From Chitiniphilus purpureus (GTDB lineage: Bacteria > Pseudomonadota > Gammaproteobacteria > Burkholderiales > Chitinibacteraceae): a DNA stretch of 64,000 nt. Shown here piece by piece: positions 46,936 to 57,473 of the stretch. A model generated the notes under the pieces. It ran no database searches and had not been told where the DNA came from. It worked only from the letters and a program-made list of their open reading frames with translations. The stretch lies in assembly GCF_025642115.1 (NCBI RefSeq), contig NZ_CP106753.1, forward strand, positions 3,349,501 to 3,413,500, read 5' to 3'. Position 1 is the first letter of the stretch, and each line of letters begins with the position of its first letter. The position numbers and the translations under genes were made by a program.

Positions 46936-48432
46936 TTGAAACGCAAGGCGCTGATTCTCACCATTGCCGGTACGCTGGCCGGTCTTGCCGCCGCCTACGG
47001 CGGTGGGGCCTGGTGGGCCGGCAAGGCAGCCGAACGCACGCTGGCCAAGCAACACAAGTGGCTGGCAAGCCTGCCCTATTTCGTGGTCACCCAGCGTGAG
47101 TACCAGCGCGGCTGGTTCTCATCCACCGAAAGTGCCACGATCAAGCTCAACCCACAGCTGTATCGCTTCATGCTCGAACGCGAGGGCGAAGCCCTGCCGC
47201 AATTCGAGGTGCGCTACACCCAGCACGTGCAGCACGGCCCGCTGCCATTGCTGTTGTCGGGCAACCCCACGCCGTACAAGGCGGTGGTCACCACCGATTT
47301 CGTGTTCTCTGCCGAGACGCGCCAGTTTCTGGAGAAGATGTTCGGTCAGCAGCGCCCGATCAGCATCCAGAACCGGATCGGCTTTGGCGACGACGGCAGG
47401 ATAGCGCTCGGCGTGCCCGCCTTCCGATACGAGGAGACCCTGGCCGGGGTCAGCGTCACCTGGCAGGGGCTCAAGGCCGAGCTGCAGTACGACGGTGACT
47501 TCAACAAGGTGAAGCTCGATGCCAGCGCCGCCGGCCTTGCGGTCACGGTACGCGACCGGGGGCGCTTCGCCTTCGACGGGCTGCAGCTGGCCCTGGACCA
47601 GGCGCGTGGCAAGACCGGGCTGATGCTGGGAACCTCGTCCGCGCAGATCAAGGGCATGACGTTGGAGCTGAGCGGGGCGCAGGCACTGCGCGCCGAATTG
47701 CAGGACCTTGCCTACCGCAGCGAACTGAGCGAGAACGGGGATTTCGTCGACGGCAGCGCCGATCTGAAGCTGGCGAGGCTGTTGCTGGACGGCCAGCAGT
47801 ACGGACCGGCCGAACTCGCAACCGAAGCCAAGCACCTGCATGGCCCGACACTGGCCAAACTCGGCCGCGAACTGACCCGGCTGCAACAACAGGCGCCGGA
47901 CCGTGAGCAACTGGCCGCCGAGGTGTTGAAGCTGGCGCGCGACCAGGGCATGCCGCTGTTGGCCCATGATCCGCAGTTGGCGATCAAATCGCTGTATATG
48001 CGGGTCCCCGACGGCGACATCCGCTTTGCCGGCCGGGTCGGACTCAAGGGCTTCGTGCCTGCCGATCTGGACCAGCCGGCCAGCTTTGTCAGCAAACTCA
48101 ACGCCGACGCGGAGTTCACCATGCCACGGCAGGTGCTTGAAGCGGTGGCAAGCTGGCAGGCGCGGGCGTTGTTCGGCGGTACAGACAGCCAGATCGCCCA
48201 GGCGGACCTCGACTTTCTGGTCAGCCAGTTCGTCGAGGGTCAGCTGCAACGCATGGCCAGTCAGAATCTGATCCGGATCGACGGCGATACGCTGTCGGCC
48301 CGTGCTTCGCTCGCCGGCGGCCGCTTCGTACTCAACGGCCGTGCGGTGCCCATGCCATGGGATGAACCCACAGCGCCCGGACCCGACGACGATCCGGACG
48401 CCGTGGCAGCGAGCGCGCCGCCTCAGCCCTGA
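46936..48432 (+). CDS. DUF945 (YdgA-like) exported protein
   Basis: 498 residues from a TTG at 46936 with GAGGAG upstream. An N-terminal signal/anchor ('RKALILTIAGTLAGLAAAYGGG') leads into the DUF945 domain: 'TLAKQHKWLASLPYFVVTQREYQRGWFSSTESATIKL', and a C-terminal 'LEAVASWQARALFGG' region with 'SRASLAGGRFVLNGRAVPMP'. The family is widespread in proteobacteria and of unsettled function. It lies 30 nt after purB and could share its transcript. Confidence 0.9.
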   Translation: MKRKALILTIAGTLAGLAAAYGGGAWWAGKAAERTLAKQHKWLASLPYFVVTQREYQRGWFSSTESATIKLNPQLYRFMLEREGEALPQFEVRYTQHVQHGPLPLLLSGNPTPYKAVVTTDFVFSAETRQFLEKMFGQQRPISIQNRIGFGDDGRIALGVPAFRYEETLAGVSVTWQGLKAELQYDGDFNKVKLDASAAGLAVTVRDRGRFAFDGLQLALDQARGKTGLMLGTSSAQIKGMTLELSGAQALRAELQDLAYRSELSENGDFVDGSADLKLARLLLDGQQYGPAELATEAKHLHGPTLAKLGRELTRLQQQAPDREQLAAEVLKLARDQGMPLLAHDPQLAIKSLYMRVPDGDIRFAGRVGLKGFVPADLDQPASFVSKLNADAEFTMPRQVLEAVASWQARALFGGTDSQIAQADLDFLVSQFVEGQLQRMASQNLIRIDGDTLSARASLAGGRFVLNGRAVPMPWDEPTAPGPDDDPDAVAASAPPQP

Positions 48433-48445
48433 TGCAAAGCCGCCT

Positions 48446-49144
48446 TCACCGCGCGGCGGCGACCTTGGCACGCCGGCGGTGCCGCCAGCCGAGCGCGCCG
48501 CCACCCAGCAACAGCAGCAGCCCGCTCGCCGGCTCCGGCACCGGCGACAGGACTGCCTTCAGCGCGATCTCCTGGAGTTCGAACTGCACCCGTCCGGGCG
48601 CCAGCTCGCCGGCGAATGCCCCGGCGAACGACTCGTAGGCACGCGCCACCGCCGTCACATTGCCATTGAGCAGCGGCGAGTCGGCCCCTTCGAAGTGCAC
48701 CACGTGGTTGAACGAGCGCATGCCGCCAGCAGCCCCGAGTTGTACCGTTGGCTGGCCGATCTGCTTGAAATCGATGCGGCCCGCACTCTCGATCTGATAG
48801 TGGCCGCTGAAGACGGCCTCATAGCCGGTGATGCGGTAGCCTGATTTGGGGCGGAACGCAAAATAGGCGTCGTAGTAGCCGACCATGCCCCGGCCGGGAT
48901 CGTCCGGCTGCCATACCGTGTGATCGAGCCGGAAGGCATTGAAATCCAGCGCGATGCCGTTTTCGAGCGTCCGGTACTTGGGCTGGAAATACTGCTCTTT
49001 GTTCTGGTAATCGAAGGTCAGGAAGGTGAAACGGTCGGCATCGTAATCGATCTTTACCTGCCGGCCTTCGACAGTGGTCAACTGGGCAGACGCGACCGAG
49101 CCATAAAGCAGGCCGCCCAGGGCAAGCCAATACCGCATAGACAT
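48446..49144 (-). CDS. PEP-CTERM sorting-domain protein
   Basis: 232 residues from ATG 49144 behind AGGAG. A signal peptide (to about 22) precedes a secreted beta-rich domain and a C-terminal PEP-CTERM tripartite signal: 'VPEPASGLLLLLGGG', a transmembrane stretch and an Arg-rich 'WRHRRRAK' end. The exosortase system would recognise VPEP and release the protein. No exosortase or other sorting gene is in the window. Otherwise unrecognised. Confidence 0.87.
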   Translation of the reverse strand: MSMRYWLALGGLLYGSVASAQLTTVEGRQVKIDYDADRFTFLTFDYQNKEQYFQPKYRTLENGIALDFNAFRLDHTVWQPDDPGRGMVGYYDAYFAFRPKSGYRITGYEAVFSGHYQIESAGRIDFKQIGQPTVQLGAAGGMRSFNHVVHFEGADSPLLNGNVTAVARAYESFAGAFAGELAPGRVQFELQEIALKAVLSPVPEPASGLLLLLGGGALGWRHRRRAKVAAAR

Positions 49145-49454
49145 AGGGTGAACTCCTGTAAACGTTTCTCCGCACACAGGCACGCCCCTCGCTCACGTCG
49201 CCCCCGGCCAGGTCCTCAACGTTGGATTGCTCCGAAAATCCGGTGGCGCACCCCTCGTCGCCCGGGAGAGAAGCGCCGAGAAATACCAATGCTATCAATG
49301 TGTTGATGTCAAAATGGCTATCACCGCCTGATGGTGGCAGTCACACAGCATGCCCGATCCGGGTCCGCTCTGCCCAATATCCGCGATACGCGGCCTGCCC
49401 CCATATCGACAATCTAGGCTATCGTGCTGGCTTCATCCGCGTCCTGTCGTAACC
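49145..49454. other. Divergent intergenic region
   Basis: 310 bp between the PEP-CTERM gene and the small lipoprotein gene. It is comparatively AT-rich in its right part (49270-49330). No sigma54 -24/-12 pair or other convincing promoter was found. Confidence 0.45.
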
Positions 49455-49712
49455 ATGCGCCTTATCGCCACCTGTTTTTTTCTGCTGACCCTCGCCGCAT
49501 GCAGCCGGCTGAGTCCCGAGCGCTATGCGCAGATCGAAACCGGCATGACGCGTGCCGAGGTGATTGGGCTTCTGGGCGAGCCGGACCAGACCGACGGCGC
49601 CAGCCTGTTGGGCATTTCCGGGGAAAGCGCGATCTGGCAAAGCGGCGGCACCACAGTCACCATCCGCTTCGTCAACGACAAGGTGATCGGCAAGGACATG
49701 GAGAAGCGCTGA
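49455..49712 (+). CDS. Small SmpA/OmlA-like lipoprotein
   Basis: 85 residues from ATG 49455. A lipobox 'LTLAACS' (Cys around residue 16) gives a lipid-anchored protein. 'RYAQIETGMTRAEVIGLLGEPDQTD' is the motif of SmpA/OmlA (BamE-like) and DUF3862 proteins. It is too short and divergent to be called BamE. Function unknown. Confidence 0.82.
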   Translation: MRLIATCFFLLTLAACSRLSPERYAQIETGMTRAEVIGLLGEPDQTDGASLLGISGESAIWQSGGTTVTIRFVNDKVIGKDMEKR

Positions 49713-49734
49713 ACCCGGCCGCCTTCGCCCCGGA

Positions 49735-50634
49735 TCAACGCGTCAACAACGCCTGCAGCGCACGCATGCCGACCAGCTTGAACCCCCGTTCGGCGATCGC
49801 CGCCCCCAGTGCATGGCTGCCGAGCACTTGCCGATCCGCCACCCGGGTCGCCCAGTCCGGCGCCAACGCCCGCAGTTCCGGCGTATCGTCCGCCGGATGT
49901 CCGACCAGGCAATGCACCCCCGGGCCGCGCTGATCCAGCCAGCGGCAGGCCCAGGTCAGACGCTCCGCCGGTGACAGTGCCAGGTTGAACGGCAAGACCT
50001 CCCAGCTATCCAGCAGCAACGCATCCCCGGCCTGCATCGCGGCACGCGCCTGTGCCACGATCCCTTGCGCCCATTGCTCCGGGATCACCGCAAGGCGCGC
50101 CGTCTCGGCCACGTCGTCGAGCAGCAGTGGCGGCAAGCGATGCTGCCGGCACAGATCGAGATACAGCGTGACCAGCTCCGGATGGAACAGCGTCAACATA
50201 TGGCTGTCCAGGTGGGTCAGATCGATGCCGAAGCGCTGGGCATGTGCCACCTGCGCCGCCAGCTCGCGCGCGGCCGCCGCGATATTCAGCGCCGCATGTG
50301 TGCCCCTGGCCTTGTCGTGGAAATACCCGTGGCCATCGACCAGGCCGGTCTCGGGGGCATTGCCGGTCAGCGGCCCCCAGCGATAACGGGTGAACTCACA
50401 GTTGAGCGTGAGATGCAGCCCGAGGTCAGCCCGCTCGCCATACTCGGCCGCCACTTCCGCCGCATGGGCAAACCAGCCACAGGGTGCCATCGCCGAAGCG
50501 GAGGTGAGCAGGCCGGCATCCAGCAGACCGCGCCAGGCACTGACCGTGGCCTGGCACATGCCGATGTCGTCGGCATGCAGGATCAGCACGCGGGCATCGG
50601 GGGCAAAACCCAACCGTTGTTGCAAAGGGATCAT
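49735..50634 (-). CDS. ChbG/HpnK-family carbohydrate deacetylase (YdjC-like)
   Basis: 299 residues from ATG 50634 behind AGGAGA. Metal-binding motif 'LILHADDIGMC' (Asp pair), 'DLGLHLTLNCE' and 'LTHLDSHMLTLFHPEL' (His pair) identify the YdjC fold. Known members deacetylate chito-oligosaccharides (ChbG) or hopanoid-linked GlcNAc (HpnK). Substrate unknown. It follows the hybrid kinase by 64 nt on the same strand, so they may be cotranscribed. Confidence 0.88.
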   Translation of the reverse strand: MIPLQQRLGFAPDARVLILHADDIGMCQATVSAWRGLLDAGLLTSASAMAPCGWFAHAAEVAAEYGERADLGLHLTLNCEFTRYRWGPLTGNAPETGLVDGHGYFHDKARGTHAALNIAAAARELAAQVAHAQRFGIDLTHLDSHMLTLFHPELVTLYLDLCRQHRLPPLLLDDVAETARLAVIPEQWAQGIVAQARAAMQAGDALLLDSWEVLPFNLALSPAERLTWACRWLDQRGPGVHCLVGHPADDTPELRALAPDWATRVADRQVLGSHALGAAIAERGFKLVGMRALQALLTR

Positions 50635-50698
50635 CCGGGTTCTCCTGCCTTCATGGACGGGAATGCAAAAATGGAGGCCATGCCGTGGCATGGTCGGG

Positions 50699-53257
50699 TC
50701 ATCTGCCAGTATCGAGCAGGCGCTCGATCGTACTGCGCAAGCGCGTCAGATCGAGTGGTTTGGCCAGATAGGCGTCCATGCCTGCCTCACGGCACAACGC
50801 CTCTCCTTCGGCCTGGGCATTGGCCGTCAACGCCACGATAGGCCAATCGCGGCTGGCCGGCGCGGCCCTCAGTCGCCGTGTGGCTTCCAGGCCATCCATG
50901 ACCGGCATCTGCCAATCCATCAGCACCAGGTCGAAGTGCTGGGATTCGGCACAGCGCAATGCCTCCAGGCCGTTCTCCACCGTGACCACCTTGTAGCCGA
51001 ACTGCTGCAGATAGCGCTCCACCACCCGCTGGTTGACCGCACTGTCCTCGGCCAGCAGGATGCGCCGTCCGGTGGACAGCGCCGTACGGTGCGCTGCCGG
51101 GCGCTCGCCGGCCTCGCCGACGAATACCGCTTGCAACGCGCGGACCAGGCCGATCTTGCCCAGCAGGGGCTTGATCACATAGTGCGTATGCGCGGCGCCA
51201 GGACAGGGTGGATGCCATACCAACGCGATACACGGCCGGGCGTCGTCGCCCTGGGCGTCGCCATCGCACAGCAGCAGTTCGGCCTGATCGGGCGGCACCC
51301 AGCGTACGCCAGCCCGCGACAGGTACTCCTCGATCTCGGCGCGCCACGGAGATCCGTTCAACCAGGCAAGGCGTCGGTCCCGCAGATAGGTCAGCATCTG
51401 CGGCAACGGCTCCCAATGCGCCACCCAGTCGGTTCCCGGGTCCGCGGGTGCCGCGGGCAGCTGGAACCAGAAGCGCGATCCCTGCCCCGGCTCGGATTTG
51501 ACACCGATGGTGCCCCCCATCAGCTCAACCAGCAGCTTGCAGATGGCAAGACCGAGTCCTGTGCCGCCGTAGCGGCGGGTCGAGCCCGATTCTGCCTGGT
51601 AGAAGCGCTCGAACAGCAGGTCCCGCTTGTCCTGCGGCACACCGATCCCGGTATCGGCGATCTCGATGCGCGGCGCCCCGGCCACGCAATCGAGCGTCAC
51701 CGTGACCCCCCCGTGCTGGGTGAATTTGATGGCATTGCCGATCAGATTGACAAGGATCTGCTTCAGCCGCATCGCATCGCCCAGATAGCCCGCAGGCAGA
51801 TGGGGGGCGATGTGGATGGTCAGTGCCAGTTCCTTCTGCGCGACCCTTGCCGCCAGCATGGCGCACGCCTGTGCAGTGACGGCACGCAGATCCAGCGGTT
51901 GCTGCTGCAAGGCGAGCTTGCCCGCCTCGATCTTGGAAAAGTCGAGCAGATCGTTGATCAGGGCCAGCAGCGTCTCACCCGATTGCTCGATGGTGTTCAC
52001 ATAGTCACGCTGCTCGGGGGCAAGCTGGGTACCGTGCAGCAATTGCAGAAAGCCGAGGATGCCATTGAGCGGCGTACGGATCTCGTGGCTGATGGTGGCA
52101 AGAAATTCGCTCTTGGTGAAGTTGGCCGCTTCGGCCGCATCGCGGGCCCGGGCAAGCTCGGCCGCCTGGATGGATAGGCGCTCGTTGAGCTGCCGCGTCT
52201 CGTGCTCGGCACGCTTGACGCGGATCAGTTGCGCAAGGATGGAACCGAACAGCTTGATGACTTCGCGTTGATAGGGCTGCAACGGGCGACGACGCAGGTA
52301 GTTGTCCACGGCCACCCAGCCGACGAACTCCTCGCCGATCCACAGGCCGGCCAACGCGTTCCAACCCCGTCCGACCACAACCTTGTTGTAATACAGTGCC
52401 GCATCCTCGTTGACCACCACGGTGTCGCGCCGGCTCAGCGCCTCCTGGAACATCGGGTGCACCGGCAGTGTGCTTTTGAACCAGTGTTCGTCGGTCAGAC
52501 AGCCGTCGTTGTCGGTACCGTAGGTACCGGACATCAGGTTCTGCGGCACGTGTGCCTCGAACACCGCCATGCGGTCGAACCCCAGCTCAGTGATCCCCAG
52601 CTCGACCGCCATCCGATACAGGGTGTCCAGATCCGGGGCCTCGGTCAGCTGCAGGGTCACGCCGTGCAGCTTTTGCAGCAACACGCGGTATTCCTCGGCG
52701 CGCACCAGGCTTGCCTGCAGCTGTGCCGTCATGTCGTCCGGCGCCATCCGCCCTTCCCGCCGCGCCTGCACCCGTTCGGCCAGCAAGCGCGCCAACGCCT
52801 CGCATTCCAGCCGGAACGCGGCGGTGTCGAGCATCAGGCTCACCCGCACCACGTCAGTCAGTTCGCAATACAGCAGGCCCACGAGACCGGTGTCCACGCA
52901 TAGCGGCAGGATCAGCCGGTATAGCGTGGCGTTCTCCGGTTCCGCCTCGTCCCAGATATCCTGCGCAGTCAGGTCGGTGGCATGCAGCGAGACCGCCGGT
53001 TCGCGCAACTGCCAGTCCAGCTCGTCGCCGGCCACGCCGTAGAAATGCGCGGGTGCCTGGGGGTCTTCGAACGACAGGGGCCGCTGCCCACGCATTGCCT
53101 GCGCACGGATGACGGCGCGCCCCTCATGCGGCAGCACCAGCAGCACGCGCCTGGCGTTGAATGCGGACAGGGCACGGCTCACCATGTCGAGGACGAAGAC
53201 CTCCCAATCCGGCGCATGCGCCAGGCGGTCGAGCTGGAAATGCGAAGCGGTTTGCAT
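50699..53257 (-). CDS. Hybrid sensor histidine kinase with GAF-like sensor, degenerate and true receiver domains
   Basis: 852 residues from ATG 53257. No transmembrane helix, so a cytoplasmic sensor is likely. The N-terminal region (to about 190) is unassigned. A GAF-like domain (200-345) follows, then a coiled coil and HisKA with phospho-His391 ('[19 protein letters not shown]'), HATPase with N-box Asn508 and 'DTGIGV' and 'GGTGLGLAI'. A first receiver-like part (604-718) has no phospho-Asp. The final receiver has Asp781 ('[13 protein letters not shown]') and Lys834 ('LAKPL'). Signal and partner are unknown. Confidence 0.92.
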   Translation of the reverse strand: MQTASHFQLDRLAHAPDWEVFVLDMVSRALSAFNARRVLLVLPHEGRAVIRAQAMRGQRPLSFEDPQAPAHFYGVAGDELDWQLREPAVSLHATDLTAQDIWDEAEPENATLYRLILPLCVDTGLVGLLYCELTDVVRVSLMLDTAAFRLECEALARLLAERVQARREGRMAPDDMTAQLQASLVRAEEYRVLLQKLHGVTLQLTEAPDLDTLYRMAVELGITELGFDRMAVFEAHVPQNLMSGTYGTDNDGCLTDEHWFKSTLPVHPMFQEALSRRDTVVVNEDAALYYNKVVVGRGWNALAGLWIGEEFVGWVAVDNYLRRRPLQPYQREVIKLFGSILAQLIRVKRAEHETRQLNERLSIQAAELARARDAAEAANFTKSEFLATISHEIRTPLNGILGFLQLLHGTQLAPEQRDYVNTIEQSGETLLALINDLLDFSKIEAGKLALQQQPLDLRAVTAQACAMLAARVAQKELALTIHIAPHLPAGYLGDAMRLKQILVNLIGNAIKFTQHGGVTVTLDCVAGAPRIEIADTGIGVPQDKRDLLFERFYQAESGSTRRYGGTGLGLAICKLLVELMGGTIGVKSEPGQGSRFWFQLPAAPADPGTDWVAHWEPLPQMLTYLRDRRLAWLNGSPWRAEIEEYLSRAGVRWVPPDQAELLLCDGDAQGDDARPCIALVWHPPCPGAAHTHYVIKPLLGKIGLVRALQAVFVGEAGERPAAHRTALSTGRRILLAEDSAVNQRVVERYLQQFGYKVVTVENGLEALRCAESQHFDLVLMDWQMPVMDGLEATRRLRAAPASRDWPIVALTANAQAEGEALCREAGMDAYLAKPLDLTRLRSTIERLLDTGR

Positions 53258-53660
53258 AGCGTCTGCTTCTAATGGAGAACGATGGAACAGTGGCCGCGGC
53301 CTTCGCCCGACCCCTTGGCCGCCCGGCAGCGGCGGAGCCGGCTGCAAGCGAGCGCTGAAGACAACGGCGTCATGGCGCCGGAGCCGGCCTCGTTCTTGTA
53401 AATTGCAGACACGGCGACGGGTCTGCGCAGCCGCTGATTTCGGTGTCGTTCACGCCAACTCCTTCCCTTCGATGGTGCCGGCAGCGTGGTGCACTGCTCG
53501 ATTGGATGCTGACATTCGATGATGGTGAGATCTGCATCATAAACGCGACCGCCCCATGACATGCCATTGCCAGGACCGCTGTTGCACAACCGCGCCAGCG
53601 CAGCGCCGTCAACAGGAGCCAGCCGGTATAATCGCAGGTTTTTCCTGGCCCCTGACCACC
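53258..53660. other. Divergent intergenic region
   Basis: 403 bp between the hybrid kinase and rlmD. The right end holds a perfect TATAAT at 53627-53632; nothing else is recognised. Confidence 0.5.
53627..53632 (+). promoter_or_regulatory. -10 element of rlmD promoter
   Basis: Perfect TATAAT ending 28 nt before the rlmD ATG. The -35 is not recognisable at the usual spacing. Confidence 0.5.
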
Positions 53661-54965
53661 ATGAGCCCTGTTGCCCTGATCGAATCGCTGGACCACGAAG
53701 GTCATGGGGTGGCCCATGTCGAAGGCAAGACCGTATTCATCGACGGCGCGCTGCCGTTCGAGACGGTCACCTTCAACACCTACCGCAAAAAGCCCAGCTT
53801 TGAGAATGCCCAGGTGCTGCGGATCCTGAAGGAAAGCCACCTGCGCACCACGCCACGCTGCCCGCATTTCGGCATTTGCGGCGGCTGTTCGATGCAGCAC
53901 ATGGAGTTTACCGGGCAGGTGGCCGCCAAGCAGCGCGTACTCGAAGACAATCTGGCCCGGCTCGGCAATGTCAAACCGCAAATGCTCCTGCCTGCGATCT
54001 ATGGCGCGCCCTGGGGCTATCGTCAGCGAGCCCGGTTATCGGTGCGGCACGTGGCCAAGAAAGGCGGCATGCTGGTGGGGTTTCACGAAAAACGCTCCAG
54101 CTTCATCGCCGACATGACCGAGTGCCACGTGCTGGTACCGCACGTGGCGCAGCAGCTGCCGGCGTTGCGCCAACTGGTCGCCAAGCTGTCGATCTTCGAT
54201 CGGATGCCGCAGATCGAGGTGGCGGTAGGCGAGTGGGTCACCGTGCTGGTGTTCCGCAACATGGAGCCGATCACGCCCGAGGACGAGGCCCATTTTAAAG
54301 CCTACGCCGACCAATGGGGCGTGCAGATCTGGCTGCAGCCCAAAGGCCCGGACAGCGCGTATCCGCTCTATCCGCTTGACGCACCGCCGTTGAGCTACAC
54401 CTTGCCGGAATTTGCCATCGAAATGCCGTTCAGGCCCACCGAGTTCACCCAGGTGAACCATGCGGTGAACCGGGTGATGGTCGAACGCGCGATCAACCTG
54501 CTCGACCCGCAGCCCGGTGAAGCCATTGCGGACATGTTCTGCGGTCTGGGCAACTTCACGCTGCCGATTGCCCGCCGTGGCGCACGGGTATTGGGCATGG
54601 AAGGCAGCCGGCAACTGGTGGAGCGGGCCTTCGAGGGCGCGCGCCATAACGGCCTTGCACATCTGACCGACTTTGCGGTCGCCAATCTGTTTGAAATGAC
54701 CGAGGCGTGGCTAGCCCAGCTGGGACGTTTCGACAAGATGCTGATCGACCCGCCGCGCGACGGCGCGATGGAATTGGTGAAATCGATCAGCGCGAGCGAC
54801 GCGCCGTCGCGCATCATCTATGTATCGTGCAACCCCGCTACGTTGGCGCGTGACGCCAACGTGCTGGTGAATGTGAAAGGCTATGTGCTCAAGGGCGCGG
54901 GCGTGATCAACATGTTCCCGCATACGGCGCACGTCGAATCGATCGCGTGGTTTGAAAAGCCGTGA
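53661..54965 (+). CDS. rlmD: 23S rRNA (uracil1939-C5)-methyltransferase RlmD
   Basis: 434 residues from ATG 53661. An N-terminal TRAM domain, then the [4Fe-4S] cluster Cys set '[14 protein letters not shown]' with a distal Cys in 'ECHVLVP'; the SAM-binding motif is '[28 protein letters not shown]' and the catalytic nucleophile is in '[13 protein letters not shown]'. It methylates U1939 of 23S rRNA. Monocistronic. Confidence 0.95.
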   Translation: MSPVALIESLDHEGHGVAHVEGKTVFIDGALPFETVTFNTYRKKPSFENAQVLRILKESHLRTTPRCPHFGICGGCSMQHMEFTGQVAAKQRVLEDNLARLGNVKPQMLLPAIYGAPWGYRQRARLSVRHVAKKGGMLVGFHEKRSSFIADMTECHVLVPHVAQQLPALRQLVAKLSIFDRMPQIEVAVGEWVTVLVFRNMEPITPEDEAHFKAYADQWGVQIWLQPKGPDSAYPLYPLDAPPLSYTLPEFAIEMPFRPTEFTQVNHAVNRVMVERAINLLDPQPGEAIADMFCGLGNFTLPIARRGARVLGMEGSRQLVERAFEGARHNGLAHLTDFAVANLFEMTEAWLAQLGRFDKMLIDPPRDGAMELVKSISASDAPSRIIYVSCNPATLARDANVLVNVKGYVLKGAGVINMFPHTAHVESIAWFEKP

Positions 54966-55033
54966 CCACGCTTTGCATCTAGACAGACGCGGCCCAATGG
55001 GCGGCCGCCTGGCAGCCGCCCTGTAAAGCAAAA

Positions 55034-55050
55034 CGGCCGCGCTGCGGCCG
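55034..55050 (-). terminator. Rho-independent terminator of the adhesin-E-like gene
   Basis: CGGCCGC-gct-GCGGCCG hairpin followed on the minus strand by TTTTGCTTT, just after the end of the gene at 55056. Confidence 0.8.
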
Positions 55051-55055
55051 CCTGT

Positions 55056-55499
55056 TCATTGCTTCTCGACGGGCTTTTCGACAGCCTTTTCGGCCGGTTT
55101 CTCGCTCGGCTTGAGCATCGCCTCCAGTTCCGCAGGGCTGCGCTGTCCCTTGCACAACGCCACGTGCAGCCGCTCAATTGCGCTGCCCTCCTCGGCCTTG
55201 CGCGTTCCCTCGGTCGGTGGCGGCAACTCCTCAAGGACGTGCCCTCCTTCGGTGGCAAGCACCAGGATACGCACGTCACGGGTCCGTTGCTGCTTGCAGT
55301 CGAGCAGGCGCACTAGCGCGTTGCGACGCTCCGGCCCCTCGGCATGGGGCATCACCAGCATATAGCGGATTTCACCCCCTTCGACCTGGATGCTCCCGGC
55401 ATCCAGGGCCGCGAACTTGTCGATCTGCACGTAGGGATCAGCCATCGCCGCACCACAAGCCCAGCCCATGAGCAAGGCACCCACCTTCTTCAACATCAT
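55056..55499 (-). CDS. Exported surface-adhesin-E-like protein
   Basis: 147 residues from ATG 55499 (or 55496). Signal peptide (to 'AAMA', about 19). 'YMLVMPHAEGPERRNALVRLLDCKQQRTRDVRIL' is the pattern of the betaproteobacterial surface-adhesin protein E family. The C-terminal tail (EKPAEKAVEKPVEKQ) is a Lys/Glu/Pro repeat that could serve as a stalk or be disordered. Function here is unknown. Confidence 0.75.
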   Translation of the reverse strand: MMLKKVGALLMGWACGAAMADPYVQIDKFAALDAGSIQVEGGEIRYMLVMPHAEGPERRNALVRLLDCKQQRTRDVRILVLATEGGHVLEELPPPTEGTRKAEEGSAIERLHVALCKGQRSPAELEAMLKPSEKPAEKAVEKPVEKQ

Positions 55500-56007
55500 T
55501 CGATCGCGATATCGCATTGCCGCTGCCTAGTATCTCTTTTGCTGTTGCCGGCCATGGCCCGATCAGAAACTTGCCGGATTCGGGGTCTATATAGAACCGC
55601 CGGAGCGTATACCAAAATGTGAGCTGCCAATTATCCATATATCGGTGATCAAAGGCAGCAGGCAGAAAGCCACATTCAGCCCCCTCACCTCCCCTTTTCG
55701 CCCCCCTCATCGGCAGCGCAACTGGCCTGCACCGTCCTGTCGCCTGCAGCGCTTCGGACCCTCATCCTTGCCAGAAGCAGGCACAGCGCTTTATTTCACA
55801 CATCTTAAGAAAATATTCGCCGGTAGCGTGCAATCCAAGCGCTCCAGCAGAACCGCTTCCAATCTGCCGCCTACTGAGCGGAACAGTCGCAACCGGAATA
55901 CATGCAAGATGACGAACGGATGCCAAACGCCTTGCCCGCCCAGGAGAACTGCATTTAAATCATTGAACTAACTACATATGAGCTGATTCTGCCGGGGAAG
56001 CATTGCC
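55500..56007. other. Intergenic region, AT-richer than its surroundings
   Basis: 508 bp between the adhesin-E-like and epimerase genes. Composition is shifted toward A+T in 55790-55980. Open frames on both strands lack ribosome sites and homology. This fits a promoter region with horizontally acquired DNA but shows no distinct element. Confidence 0.45.
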
Positions 56008-57177
56008 ATGAGACTATTATCCATTTTCGGCAGCCGCTCAGATGTGATCAAGATGGGGCCGATCGCGCAGGCACTTGCCAGCCATGCGGGGTTTGAATCG
56101 ATCATGTGCATTGCCAGTCAGGACAGATTCATCACCGGTAACGATCTATCGCTTTTTAATATCAATCCTGACTATCGGCTCGACCCCATGCGGGGCAACC
56201 GCTCATTGAATGAGATATGTGCACATTGGTTCACCACCCTGGAACCGGTGCTGCAGGCCTGCCGACCGGATCGCGTGCTGGTGCATGGTGCGGGCATCAC
56301 TGCCATGGCAGCGTCGCTCGCGGCCTATCGGCGCCGGATACCGATTGCGCATGTCGAGGCAGGGCTGCCTACCGGCAATCCTGCGCGACCTCAGCTGCGC
56401 GATGCCCATCGTCATATCATCGACAGTGTCGGCGACCTGCTGTTTGCACCCAGTCTTGGCGCCGCGGCCCATCTGGCGGCCGAGCAGGTGCCCGGCCGCG
56501 TACTGCTGACCGGCAACACCGTGATCGACGCCGCACGCCATGCCAATACCCGCATCCTTGCCGATCCAGCCTTGCAAGAACGCCTGGATGCTGGACTACC
56601 TGCGATTCCAGCGGGTCGTCGGCTGCTGGTGGTGACCGGCTATCACCATGGCCCTGCCGGCTCCGGCTTCGCGGCGATCTGCCAGGTGCTTGCCAAACTG
56701 ACACGCCGCGACGATGTCCATATCGTCTATCCCGTCAGGCTCAATCCGCGGCTGCGTGGGCCGATCCAGACCACGCTGAATGGCCGCAACAATATCGATC
56801 TGGTCGAACCCCTGGATTATCTGCACTTCATCCGGTTGCTCCAACGCGCGCATATGGTATTGACCGATTCGGGCACGGTGCAGGAAGAAGCCCCGGCATT
56901 GGGCAAACCGGTGCTGGTGATGTGCGATGCCAGCAAACGCCCTGAAGCTGTTGCCGCCGGCACGGTCAGATTGATCAATGGCGATTGGATCAACATCGCG
57001 GGCGCGATCAACCGGCTGCTGGACAACCCTGCCCCCCACCTGGATTTTGTGCGCCTGAGCAACCCCTATGGCGATGGCCTTGCATCAACCCGCATTGTCG
57101 CCGCGCTGGCAGGCCAGCCCGTACAGCCGTTCTCCCCGCCACCCCAGCCAACCACATCGCTGCATGGCCATGCATAA
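56008..57177 (+). CDS. UDP-N-acetylglucosamine 2-epimerase-like protein with altered active site
   Basis: 389 residues behind GGGGAAG. The overall fold follows WecB: 'FGSRSDVIKM' (normally FGTRPEAIKM, Arg10 and Lys15 kept), 'HGAGIT' in place of HGDTTT (Asp95 replaced by Ala), 'HVEAGLPTG' (Glu117 kept), 'PQLRDAHRHIID' in place of the EENR block, 'LTGNTVIDAA', and 'VTGYHHGPAG' in place of TGHRREN. The last part ('VLTDSGTVQEEAPALGKPVLVM') is intact. Substrate binding is possible, but normal catalysis is doubtful. It sits next to the prophage and an AT-rich gap, so transfer is possible. Confidence 0.82.
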   Translation: MRLLSIFGSRSDVIKMGPIAQALASHAGFESIMCIASQDRFITGNDLSLFNINPDYRLDPMRGNRSLNEICAHWFTTLEPVLQACRPDRVLVHGAGITAMAASLAAYRRRIPIAHVEAGLPTGNPARPQLRDAHRHIIDSVGDLLFAPSLGAAAHLAAEQVPGRVLLTGNTVIDAARHANTRILADPALQERLDAGLPAIPAGRRLLVVTGYHHGPAGSGFAAICQVLAKLTRRDDVHIVYPVRLNPRLRGPIQTTLNGRNNIDLVEPLDYLHFIRLLQRAHMVLTDSGTVQEEAPALGKPVLVMCDASKRPEAVAAGTVRLINGDWINIAGAINRLLDNPAPHLDFVRLSNPYGDGLASTRIVAALAGQPVQPFSPPPQPTTSLHGHA

Positions 57178-57473
57178 CCCCGCTTGAAACGCCTGCCCCG
57201 CCCTTGTCAGCCCCGCCTTGCCGGGAATACGGCATGAACGGAAGAAGGACTCGGGCCGGCAGCCATGGGCGGCAAGCACATTTCACGAGGATCGCCGGAT
57301 TCCATTGGGGTATTCCACCGACAGCCAGGCCCCATATTATTTGCCATGAACACCGGGCAGCTTGTCGAAGCGGCGGACAGGACGGGTACGGACCGCGCGA
57401 CCGGGAAGTGAGTGCCCATCCTGCTCACGGCAGGCTTGTCATGGCTGGCTGCTTGGCCTGCCCCGCAAAAGAA
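57178..57473. other. Short non-coding spacer up to the tRNA terminator
   Basis: 296 bp with no supported coding frame or other recognised element between the epimerase and the palindromic terminator. Confidence 0.45.
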
